Assembly: GCA_943324725.2 (NCBI GenBank)
Contig: CALPMR020000021.1
Span: 1-20,367 of the forward strand
From: Bordetella parapertussis
GTDB lineage: Bacteria; Cyanobacteriota; Cyanobacteriia; PCC-6307; Cyanobiaceae
DNA length: 20,367 bases
Direction of reading: 5' to 3'
Below the pieces are notes generated by a model. It worked only from the letters and a program-made list of their open reading frames with translations. It was not told where the DNA came from and did not search any database. Below are positions 8,648 through 15,057 of the stretch, one piece after another (the first letter of the stretch is position 1; each line of letters opens with the position of its first letter). A program made the position numbers and the translations under genes.

Positions 8648-9298
8648 GTGACTGCGACTTCATCTAGCCGTTTCAGCCCTCTCTTGCGCTGGATGGGTAT
8701 CACCCTGGTGGCGCTGCTGCTGCTGCAGATGCTGGCGGTGCTCAATCTCTGGGACTGGAGCCAGGAGCCCTTCCGCCAGTTGGTGGTGGAACGATTGATC
8801 AACCAGTCCCCCATGGCCTTGGTGGGTCTGCTGCTGATGTATCTCTCCTCCCGCCTGGACGATGAAGCCGAGGGCCGCACGCCGGTGCTCTGGAGCGTCT
8901 GCATCATCAGTGGTCTGCTGGCCGTGTTCCTGACCGCCTCCCTGCCGGTGGCCTTCGGCGGTGACCAGATCATGCAGCAGCAGTCCGATCAACAGCTGGC
9001 GGCCAAGAAGGGCCAGCTGGAGATGGCCCGTCAGCAAAGCCAGGATCCCGCTCTGGTGCAGCAACTGATCAAGCAGGCCGAGGCCTCCGGTCAGGTGCCG
9101 GCCAATGCCAGCGAGGCCCAGAAAACCCAGTCGGCCAGGGCCTTCATTGATCGCCAGCTCGATCAGATGGAAGCCCAGTACAAGCAGGCTGAGCAGAGCA
9201 GCAAGGTGACCCTCAGTCAGCGGCGTTTCGCCGGTTCCGGCGGTGCCGTGGTGTTGATCATCGCCTTCACCATCCTCTGCCTCGGCAGCGTGCTCTGA
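8648..9298 (+). CDS. Small integral membrane protein with coiled-coil region, HpsJ-like
   Basis: From the GTG at 8648 the protein has 216 residues. Hydrophobic segments lie at about residues 14-32 (WMGITLVALLLLQMLAVLNL), 55-68, 82-100 (VCIISGLLAVFLTASLPVAF) and at the C-terminus, about 198-214. Between the third and last segments is a polar, Gln-rich stretch (about 105-190; QQQSDQQLAAKKGQLEMARQQ) predicted by eye to be a coiled coil outside the membrane. The layout resembles proteins annotated in cyanobacteria as HpsJ family, linked by name to hormogonium polysaccharide, but I recognise it only loosely and do not assign a function. It lies 80 bp before the DUF502 gene on the same strand; a hairpin in that gap may separate the two transcripts. 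Orthologues at this position are expected in related genomes. Confidence 0.75.
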   Translation: MTATSSSRFSPLLRWMGITLVALLLLQMLAVLNLWDWSQEPFRQLVVERLINQSPMALVGLLLMYLSSRLDDEAEGRTPVLWSVCIISGLLAVFLTASLPVAFGGDQIMQQQSDQQLAAKKGQLEMARQQSQDPALVQQLIKQAEASGQVPANASEAQKTQSARAFIDRQLDQMEAQYKQAEQSSKVTLSQRRFAGSGGAVVLIIAFTILCLGSVL

Positions 9299-9302
9299 AC
9301 TC

Positions 9303-9340
9303 AACCATCCGCCGCGGCTCCGGCGCTCCACCGGCTGGTT
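9303..9340 (+). terminator. Imperfect hairpin between membrane-protein and DUF502 genes
   Basis: AACCATCCG (9303-9311) and CGGCTGGTT (9332-9340) pair over 8 of 9 positions around a GC-rich 20-base loop. There is no T-run after it. It lies in the 80-bp gap between two same-strand genes and could weaken or end the upstream transcript, or act as a processing site. Confidence 0.25.
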
Positions 9341-9381
9341 AGCGTCGGGCTGTTCGACCTGAACTCCCCCCAACCACCTTG

Positions 9382-10113
9382 GTGCCCTCCAGCCCCCGAA
9401 CCGATCAGCCGCTGGCCGACCGTCTCCAGCAGGATCTCAAGAATGATCTGATCGCCGGACTGCTGGTGGTGATCCCGCTGGCCACCACGATCTGGCTGGC
9501 CACCACGGTGAGCCGCTTTGTGCTTGCTTTTCTCACCTCAATCCCGAAACAGTTCAATCCGTTCAACACCCTCAATCCCCTGCTTCAGGACCTGATCAAT
9601 CTCGGCGTTGGCCTCTTGGTGCCGTTGCTGGGGATTCTGTTGATCGGCCTGATGGCCCGCAACATCGTCGGTCGCTGGCTGCTGGAGTTCGGTGAGGGAA
9701 CGCTGTTGCGCATTCCCCTGGCCGGTTCGGTCTACAAGACCCTCAAGCAATTGCTGGAAACCTTCCTGCAGGGCAGTGGCGGCAACCGCTTTCGGCGGGT
9801 GGTGTTGGTGGAGTACCCCCGCGAGGGGCTCTACGCCGTCGGTTTTGTCACCGGCACCATCGGCACCGCCGTCCAGGCTGATTTCCAGGAATCGATGTTG
9901 AGTGTGTTCATCCCCACGGCCCCCAATCCCACCACCGGTTGGTATGCGGTGGTGCCGGAGCGCCTCGTCAAAGACATCGATCTCAGCGTCGAGGACGCCT
10001 TTCGCACGATCATTTCGGCTGGCATCGTCAGCCCCGATGAGCGCGAGCCCAACACGTCCAATCGCAGCTTTTCCAGTTTGCTGGAGAAGCTGCGCGCACC
10101 CCAGCTTTCCTGA
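9382..10113 (+). CDS. DUF502 family membrane protein
   Basis: This protein of about 243 residues matches the DUF502 family by its order of motifs. A cytoplasmic N-terminus leads to a transmembrane segment (LIAGLLVVIPLATTIWLATTV, about residues 23-43). A second follows at about 70-95 (NLGVGLLVPLLGILLIGLMARN). Then comes the conserved block RIPLAGSVYKTLKQL and a soluble region with VVLVEYPREGLYAVGFVTG and VFIPTAPNPTTGWYAVVP. No function is established for the family that I can name with certainty; it is widespread in cyanobacteria and plants. The start is uncertain: TTG at 9379 and GTG at 9382 are adjacent and in frame, and GTG is chosen. The stop TGA shares its A with the nusB ATG, which suggests translational coupling. 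Confidence 0.85.
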   Translation: MPSSPRTDQPLADRLQQDLKNDLIAGLLVVIPLATTIWLATTVSRFVLAFLTSIPKQFNPFNTLNPLLQDLINLGVGLLVPLLGILLIGLMARNIVGRWLLEFGEGTLLRIPLAGSVYKTLKQLLETFLQGSGGNRFRRVVLVEYPREGLYAVGFVTGTIGTAVQADFQESMLSVFIPTAPNPTTGWYAVVPERLVKDIDLSVEDAFRTIISAGIVSPDEREPNTSNRSFSSLLEKLRAPQLS

Positions 10114-10757
10114 TGAAGAGTCGAACTCTTGCCCGCGAACTGGCCCTGCTGATGCTCGGCCAGGTCAACGATCGAGGCCCCGCAGCCACCGCTGCCGGAA
10201 CGGCCGCCCTGAGCGATGGATCGCTTGAAGGCCTGTTGCATCAGGCTCTCACCAGCCTCAGCCAGCACGTGCGCGATGCCCTCGATCGCTCGGCAGAGGA
10301 TCTGCAGCAGGCGCAGCAGGAGCTGCTGGACAGCGAACTGCAGGAGGAAGGCGCCGCCCGCTTGCCGCGGGTGCGCCAGCATCTCCAGGAGGGACTCAGC
10401 CATGCGGAGCAGGCGCTCAATCGCCTCTCCGCCAGCCTGGAGCTGCCGCGCCTGCTGCTGCTGGCCGATCAGGAAGAGGTGCGCAGCGGTGCCATCGCCC
10501 GGGCCCGGGCGGTGCTGCGCGATCGCGATCGGATCGATGAACGCCTGGATCGGGTGATGGAGGGCTGGCGGCTGACCCGTCTGCCCCGCATCGATCGCGA
10601 CATCCTGCGACTGGCGGCGGTGGATCTGGAGAGTTTTGCCACGCCACCGGCGGTTGCCTGCAATGAGGCCGTCGAGCTGGCCAATCGCTACAGCGACGAG
10701 CAGGGCCGTCGCATGATCAATGGCGTTCTGCGACGCTTCACCTCGGCAACGGTGTAG
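10113..10757 (+). CDS. nusB: Transcription antitermination factor NusB
   Basis: NusB binds boxA RNA with ribosomal protein S10 and supports rRNA antitermination. The first helix (SRTLARELALLMLGQV, residues 3-18) and the C-terminal half (MEGWRLTRLPRIDRDILRLAAV, then ACNEAVELANRYSDEQGRRMINGVLRRF, about 184-211) are typical. At 214 residues it is about 75 longer than E. coli NusB. The extra length is a middle helical insert (about 45-130) rich in Gln, Glu and Leu, a known feature of cyanobacterial NusB as I recall it. The start overlaps the DUF502 stop by one base, and ftsY follows after 6 bp, so the three genes form a tight unit. Confidence 0.93.
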   Translation: MKSRTLARELALLMLGQVNDRGPAATAAGTAALSDGSLEGLLHQALTSLSQHVRDALDRSAEDLQQAQQELLDSELQEEGAARLPRVRQHLQEGLSHAEQALNRLSASLELPRLLLLADQEEVRSGAIARARAVLRDRDRIDERLDRVMEGWRLTRLPRIDRDILRLAAVDLESFATPPAVACNEAVELANRYSDEQGRRMINGVLRRFTSATV

Positions 10758-10763
10758 CTCCCG

Positions 10764-12977
10764 ATGGTGTTCGACTGGTTCAAACGCGCAGCGGTCCCTC
10801 AGAGCCCTGCCGCTACCTCGCCCGAGCTCCCTCCGGAGCCGCCGGCAGCCAGCGAATCTGCTGCGGTGCCAGCGCCTGAAGGCATTGCTCCCTCGGATGA
10901 CTCGGAGCCTTCTCTGCCCGCCAGCTCTGGTCTGGACGGCGCCGACGGGAGCGCCACGCCACAGCCCGGTTCTGGATCAGCTGGCACGGAAGCTGCCACG
11001 GCTGTTGACCAGGGCCCGGCTGTTGCCCCGGCCCCGGCCGTCGGTGTTGTCGATCAGGAAGCCCTGGACTGGGCCCGCCAGGCCTACGCCCGCCTCAAGG
11101 CCCAGCAGGAGGCGGCCCGCTCGGCGCCAGTCCCCCAGCCGATCCCGAGCGCGGCGCTCAGCAAGCCACCGGAGGCAGAGGCCGGTGTGGAGCCAACAAC
11201 GGTTGCCGGGCAGCCAACCGTTGCTGAGCCAACGGCGGCTGCAGACCAACAGGCTGGGGTTGCCTCCCCGGCGGTCGTCCAGCAGGAGCCTGCTGCCGAG
11301 CTGCCGGTGCCAATCCAGGCGACGGCCCCAGCCTCCGCCGAAGTGGCGGTTCCCGCGGCGCTGAAAGCCACCGAACTGAGCAGCGTCGATTCAAGCAGCC
11401 CGGTCGTTGCCGACGTCACGGCTGTTGCCGAACCAACGGGCTTTTCTCAGCCACCGGCTGTTGTTGAGCAGGCCCGTGCTGTCGAGCCAGCGGCCTCGGC
11501 AGAGCCAACTCCGGCTGTCGAGCCTGCGGCTGTTGACGAAGCTGAGGCCGCTGTTGCGGCCGTTGTCGCAGCACCGGCCGCAACAGCGTTGCAGGAGTCA
11601 GCCGTTGTTTCGGTGGTTCCCACGCCCCCGCTGGCGGCTGTCGCCCTCGATCCCTGGGCTTCGGCGGCGGTTCAGCCCCCGGCGGCTGGGCAGGAACCGG
11701 AGAGGTTTTCGGCCGATCTTCCGGTTCCCGCTCCAGGCGATACCGCTCCGGCCGCCGCCGACCCGGTTGTAGCTGCGCCGGCGCCGGAGGCCGTCTTGGC
11801 TCCGCAGGCACCTGTTGCCAGAGCCTTGTCGCTGCTGGAGCAGGCCGCCGCTGAGCGCCAGCAACGGCTGCAGCAGCTGACGGCGACGGCCCCGGTTTCC
11901 GAGCGGGAGCCCCAGCCCCTGGCGGCGCCGGCTCCCCCGGCTCTGGCCGAGAGCGAGCCCCAGCTGGGTGCCTTCGACGACACCTTCACCTGGTCGGCGG
12001 AGGTGCTGGCGGCCCAGGGCCGCAAGGTCGATGAGATGTCGCTCGAGGAGATCGACTGGCTGGGTCGGTTGCGCCGCGGCCTGGAGAAGACCCGCCGCGG
12101 CTTCGTCACCCAGCTGCTTGAGAACCTCGGCGACGATCCCCTCACCCCGGAGGTGATCGACGATCTCGAGACCAGCCTGTTGCGCGCCGATGTCGGCGTG
12201 CAGGCCACCGATCAGGTGCTGGAGGCCCTGCGCCGCCGCCTGAACGAGGAGGTGGTGGATCCGGCCGAAGGCCTGCGTTTTCTCAAGGAGCAATTGCGCG
12301 GTCTGCTGGAGGCGCCGATCGCGGCCAGCGCCGCGCCGCTGCTGGCACCCCAGAAGGATCGTCTCAATGTCTGGCTGCTGGTGGGGGTCAACGGCGTCGG
12401 CAAGACCACGACCCTCGGCAAGCTCGCCAATCTGGCCGTGCGCAGTGGCTACAGCTGCCTGATCGCCGCCGCCGACACCTTCCGGGCCGCGGCCGTGGAG
12501 CAGGTGAGGATCTGGGGGGAGCGCAGTGGTGTCGCCGTGATCTCCAATCCCAGCCCCAATGCCGATCCGGCGGCTGTCGTCTACGACGCCATCGGTGCGG
12601 CCAGGGCCAAAGGCACCGAGCTGGTGCTGGTGGATACGGCCGGTCGTCTGCAGACCAAGCACAACCTGATGGAGGAGCTCACCAAGGTGCGCCGCATCAT
12701 CGACAAGCTGGCTCCCGAGGCCGTCGTTGAGTCGTTGCTGGTGCTCGATGCCAGCCAGGGCCAGAACGGCCTGCGCCAGGCCATGGCCTTCGCCAGCGCC
12801 GCCGGTCTCACCGGTGTGGTGATCACCAAGCTCGATGGCAGTGCCCGCGGTGGCGTGGCGCTTGCCGTGGCCTCGGAGGCCAAGCTGCCGATCCGCTTCA
12901 TCGGTGCCGGCGAAGGCATCCGCGATCTGCGCCCGTTCAACAGCTTCGAGTTCGTCGAGGCCCTGCTGGCCAGCTAA
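10764..12977 (+). CDS. ftsY: Signal recognition particle receptor FtsY with very long acidic N-terminal domain
   Basis: This 737-residue SRP receptor GTPase docks ribosome-SRP complexes at the membrane. The NG GTPase core begins at about residue 425 (MSLEEIDWLGRLRRGLEKTRRGF). It contains the P-loop GVNGVGKTT (541-549), DTFRAAAVEQ, DTAGRLQ (from Asp624), TKLD (688-691) and GAGEGIRDLRPF near the end, all intact. Residues from about 8 to 410 form a low-complexity A-domain rich in Ala, Pro, Val and Glu with almost no Lys, made of loosely repeated AVEPAA-like units. E. coli FtsY has an acidic A-domain of roughly 200 residues and most bacterial FtsY proteins are much shorter, so this expansion is notable. 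It starts MVFDWFKR, a short amphipathic segment that may help membrane contact (inference). It is followed by a clear intrinsic terminator at 12990. Confidence 0.95.
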   Translation: MVFDWFKRAAVPQSPAATSPELPPEPPAASESAAVPAPEGIAPSDDSEPSLPASSGLDGADGSATPQPGSGSAGTEAATAVDQGPAVAPAPAVGVVDQEALDWARQAYARLKAQQEAARSAPVPQPIPSAALSKPPEAEAGVEPTTVAGQPTVAEPTAAADQQAGVASPAVVQQEPAAELPVPIQATAPASAEVAVPAALKATELSSVDSSSPVVADVTAVAEPTGFSQPPAVVEQARAVEPAASAEPTPAVEPAAVDEAEAAVAAVVAAPAATALQESAVVSVVPTPPLAAVALDPWASAAVQPPAAGQEPERFSADLPVPAPGDTAPAAADPVVAAPAPEAVLAPQAPVARALSLLEQAAAERQQRLQQLTATAPVSEREPQPLAAPAPPALAESEPQLGAFDDTFTWSAEVLAAQGRKVDEMSLEEIDWLGRLRRGLEKTRRGFVTQLLENLGDDPLTPEVIDDLETSLLRADVGVQATDQVLEALRRRLNEEVVDPAEGLRFLKEQLRGLLEAPIAASAAPLLAPQKDRLNVWLLVGVNGVGKTTTLGKLANLAVRSGYSCLIAAADTFRAAAVEQVRIWGERSGVAVISNPSPNADPAAVVYDAIGAARAKGTELVLVDTAGRLQTKHNLMEELTKVRRIIDKLAPEAVVESLLVLDASQGQNGLRQAMAFASAAGLTGVVITKLDGSARGGVALAVASEAKLPIRFIGAGEGIRDLRPFNSFEFVEALLAS

Positions 12978-12989
12978 GGGTTTGTTTCA

Positions 12990-13023
12990 TGTCGAATCTC
13001 GCCAGGATTCGATAGTATTTTTT
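12990..13023 (+). terminator. Intrinsic terminator of the nusB-ftsY transcript
   Basis: TCGAATC (12992-12998) and GATTCGA (13006-13012) form a perfect 7-bp stem with a 7-base loop, extended by a G-U and a T-A pair to 9 bp. A run of six T bases (13018-13023) follows after a TAGTA spacer. This is the best rho-independent terminator in the window and lies 12 bp after the ftsY stop. Confidence 0.75.
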
Positions 13024-13083
13024 AGGGTTAAAATGCATGAAGCCTTGCCGTGTTGAGTTGCTAAATCTTCCGATCGACTCTTG

Positions 13084-13113
13084 TTGACTGGTTCGGGTTC
13101 TTTGAACTTTAAT
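13084..13113 (+). promoter_or_regulatory. Candidate sigma70-type promoter
   Basis: TTGACT (13084-13089) and TTTAAT (13108-13113) are separated by 18 bases, close to the bacterial housekeeping consensus. A start near 13120 would lead into the short ATG frame at 13137-13175 (12 codons) and the hairpins behind it. It is the best promoter-like pair I found in the region, but such matches occur by chance in AT-richer DNA. Confidence 0.35.
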
Positions 13114-13155
13114 CGCTCTGACGAAGCGGAAGCGCCATGGGTGTGATCGAACGGG

Positions 13156-13185
13156 AGGCGCCTGAGGCCGCCTGATGTTGGCCTC
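13156..13185 (+). other. Overlapping hairpins behind a candidate promoter
   Basis: Two mutually exclusive inverted repeats overlap here: AGGCG (13156-13160) with CGCCT (13169-13173), and GAGGCC (13164-13169) with GGCCTC (13180-13185), the second followed by TTTGG. A 12-codon ATG frame (13137-13175) ends inside the structure. The alternative pairing resembles an attenuator or the end of a short RNA, but the stems are only 5-6 bp. Confidence 0.25.
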
Positions 13186-13414
13186 TTTGGTCAAATCCAG
13201 CTTTTGCTTTGATTCCTTGGTTGAAGCTTGAAATATTGCTGATGGCAAGAAATTCAGAGATTGGAAATGTACTGAGATAGGATCGCCTCTGTCTTGTCTT
13301 GCTGACTCGCCCAGATCGTCTCCATGGCAGTCGATCTCAATCGGTGGATGCACGAGAAGTGCTCTGTCGATGAGCTCAATCTGAGATCGTTGTTGGCTTT
13401 GGCCTGGGGCGAGT

Positions 13415-13459
13415 CTGGATCTTTCATCCTGGATGCGTGGGCGCCCCACGCTTCTGGAT
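13415..13459. promoter_or_regulatory. Perfect palindrome flanked by CTGGAT direct repeats (possible operator)
   Basis: GCGTGGG (13435-13441) and CCCACGC (13445-13451) form a perfect 7-bp inverted repeat with a 3-base centre. CTGGAT occurs three times around it, at 13415, 13429 and 13454. The group lies about 290 bp upstream of the AraC-type gene. AraC-family proteins often bind direct repeats and regulate themselves, so this is a candidate operator; that link is inference. Confidence 0.3.
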
Positions 13460-13743
13460 GGGGATGGAGATCGTCAGCATCTTGTTGCGCTGAAATCTGT
13501 TCGGGTCATGGCCGGATTCAGTGCTATGTTTCTTTTCAGGTCAAAGGCGCTGTTGCTTCGTGTTGGCAAGCTGATCCACGGTTTAGTCTGTTGCTCATTG
13601 CATCGGCTCAGGTAGTCGCGATTAGCGTGCCAGAGGTTGTAATCCCGCGTTTTTTGTATCGCCTTGCGCTTTTTAAGCCTTGGCCTTGGCGTTTGACCTC
13701 CTGATCCCTAACCTTCTCTTCGCTGCTCGCTCTTCGTCCGCCC

Positions 13744-14817
13744 ATGCCTGCTTGGCGATCCGCTGGCGCTGCTCCACTTCCTTTCATCAAGCTGCCTGGT
13801 GCTTCGCTGGCTTCGTCCAACACGGTTGATTTCGGTGGTGTTGTCGGAACTTTTTTGCCCCTGAAGGTTCATCGCTGGGACCATCCGGAGCACGGGCAAC
13901 CGTTTGTCAACCATTCCGGTTGTATTCGTCTCGGTGATCTCACCCTGCTTGCCACCCTGGGCTCAGCCATCCACGGTGAGGTCGAGCAGAGGTGCGAGGC
14001 CCAGCTGGTGCTGCCCTATCTGGCGGGCGTCAATACCTTCACGATTGAACGGCAGCCCTTCACCTTTCGCTCCTCCTGTCTGTTCATTCCGGCGGCCCGC
14101 ACCCGCTTCCAGCTGCAGTGCAGTCAGTGCTCGGGGATCATCATCAGTTTTGCCCCCGAAACCCTCCTGCCGGTGGCCCATGCCATCGGTGGCCCCTGTT
14201 TTGATCCCCTCGCCCTGCAGGTCGCCCTCGAGCAACCCGCCCTGCTGAGTCGTCGCCGCGATCCGCGTCGCCATCGCCTGCACGATCTGCTGGCGGAAAC
14301 CATGGCCTACGCCGAGCGCTGCATGGCCATCGCCGGTGACGTCAATCCCATGCTCAGCCTTGACGACCTGATCCGTCGGTTGATCGTGATGTTGTTGGTG
14401 CCCGATCTCCTGGAGTCGGCCGCGGCATCGGCCACCCCATCGTCCGAGCCCTTCCTTCATCAGGCCCTGGTGGAATGGTTGCTGGCCCATCTGCACCAAC
14501 CGATCAGCCTTTCGGACATGGAGCGGCGCAGCAGTTACAGCCGTCGCTCGCTTCAGTACGCCTTCAAGCAGCGCTTCGGCTGTGGTCCGATGCAGTGGCT
14601 GCGCCAGCAGCGATTGACCAAGGCCAAGGCCCTGCTGGAGCAGCCTGGTAGTCCCCACAGCCTGCTGGACGTGTCCCAGGCCTGTGGCTATCTCTGCCAG
14701 GCTTCCTTCAGCCGTGATTTTCTGGCCCGCTACGGGGAGCGTCCGTCGCGGCTGTTGCGCCGCTGCCGGGATCTCCACCTGCTGTCCCGTCTGGACGATG
14801 AGCCCCCCAGCCGCTGA
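13744..14817 (+). CDS. AraC/XylS-family transcriptional regulator
   Basis: This 357-residue protein has a C-terminal AraC DNA-binding domain at about residues 238-342. The first helix-turn-helix is around ISLSDMERRSSYSRRSLQYAF (254-274) and the second around SLLDVSQACGYLCQASFSRDF (306-326). Between them lies the connecting GCGPMQWLRQQRLTKAKALL, and GERPSRLLR follows the second. The N-terminal part (about 30-145; VLPYLAGVNTFTIERQPF, SSCLFIPAARTRFQL, GIIISFAPET) resembles the beta-barrel ligand-binding region of AraC_binding_2-type regulators; no ligand can be named. The ATG at 13744 is the first in the frame and has no Shine-Dalgarno. From memory, ftsY is usually followed directly by the rsbU-type gene in picocyanobacteria, so this gene and its AT-richer upstream DNA look inserted. 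It lies upstream of, and in frame with, the phosphatase. Confidence 0.92.
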   Translation: MPAWRSAGAAPLPFIKLPGASLASSNTVDFGGVVGTFLPLKVHRWDHPEHGQPFVNHSGCIRLGDLTLLATLGSAIHGEVEQRCEAQLVLPYLAGVNTFTIERQPFTFRSSCLFIPAARTRFQLQCSQCSGIIISFAPETLLPVAHAIGGPCFDPLALQVALEQPALLSRRRDPRRHRLHDLLAETMAYAERCMAIAGDVNPMLSLDDLIRRLIVMLLVPDLLESAAASATPSSEPFLHQALVEWLLAHLHQPISLSDMERRSSYSRRSLQYAFKQRFGCGPMQWLRQQRLTKAKALLEQPGSPHSLLDVSQACGYLCQASFSRDFLARYGERPSRLLRRCRDLHLLSRLDDEPPSR

Positions 14818-15057
14818 TCTTCCCTCCTTCGTGCCGCAGGAACACCTGTCGCCCTGCCGCTGGCGTCGGTCAGCCCGACGAAATCCTCGATCACTGCTAC
14901 CTTTCGATTCCTTCGCGGCCGCTCCTTGGGCAGCCAGCCGCCCCACCGCCCCCTGGATCCCCTCTCTGCTGCGGCCGCCCCAGGCCCAGTCTCCGGATCT
15001 GCCGCCCCCGGAGCGGCTGCGGCCCACCCCCTGCCAGCTGCGCTCGAGCCGCCGACC
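14818..15057 (+). other. Gap or N-terminal extension before the phosphatase, same frame open throughout
   Basis: These 240 bases follow the AraC-gene TGA and stay open in the phosphatase frame without any stop. They would encode a Pro/Ala/Ser-rich, poorly conserved-looking stretch. The only usable start in the frame is TTG at 14926, which would add 44 residues to the phosphatase. Otherwise the stretch is untranslated. No promoter or terminator hairpin is clear. Confidence 0.4.

Larger units (their letters stand above)
13024..13743. other. Lower-GC intergenic region without a credible protein gene
   Basis: About 720 bases between the ftsY terminator and the AraC-type gene have visibly lower GC than the flanks. 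Two frames over 100 codons exist here (13324-13704 forward, 12937-13449 reverse), but neither gives a recognisable protein or shows the GC-rich third positions seen in every real gene of the window. The region holds a possible promoter (13084-13113), a short hairpin-bearing segment (13156-13185) and a perfect palindrome flanked by CTGGAT repeats (13415-13459). It may be a long regulatory leader for the AraC gene, may encode a small RNA, or may be a relic of inserted DNA. Confidence 0.55.

Noticed and set aside
10519..10526. HIP1 octamer GCGATCGC (also at 16654-16661) as a functional site
   Set aside because: Only two copies were noticed, both inside coding sequence; it supports a cyanobacterial origin but not a local function.
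11598..12662. 354-codon reverse frame opposite ftsY
   Set aside because: A GC-driven shadow of the FtsY coding region with no domain.
12937..13449. 170-codon reverse frame across the ftsY end
   Set aside because: It crosses the ftsY terminator and its 3' end overlaps ftsY; the product has no recognisable motif.
13324..13704. 126-codon forward frame in the lower-GC region
   Set aside because: No GC-rich third positions, no recognisable motif, unusual Trp/Cys content; more likely chance.
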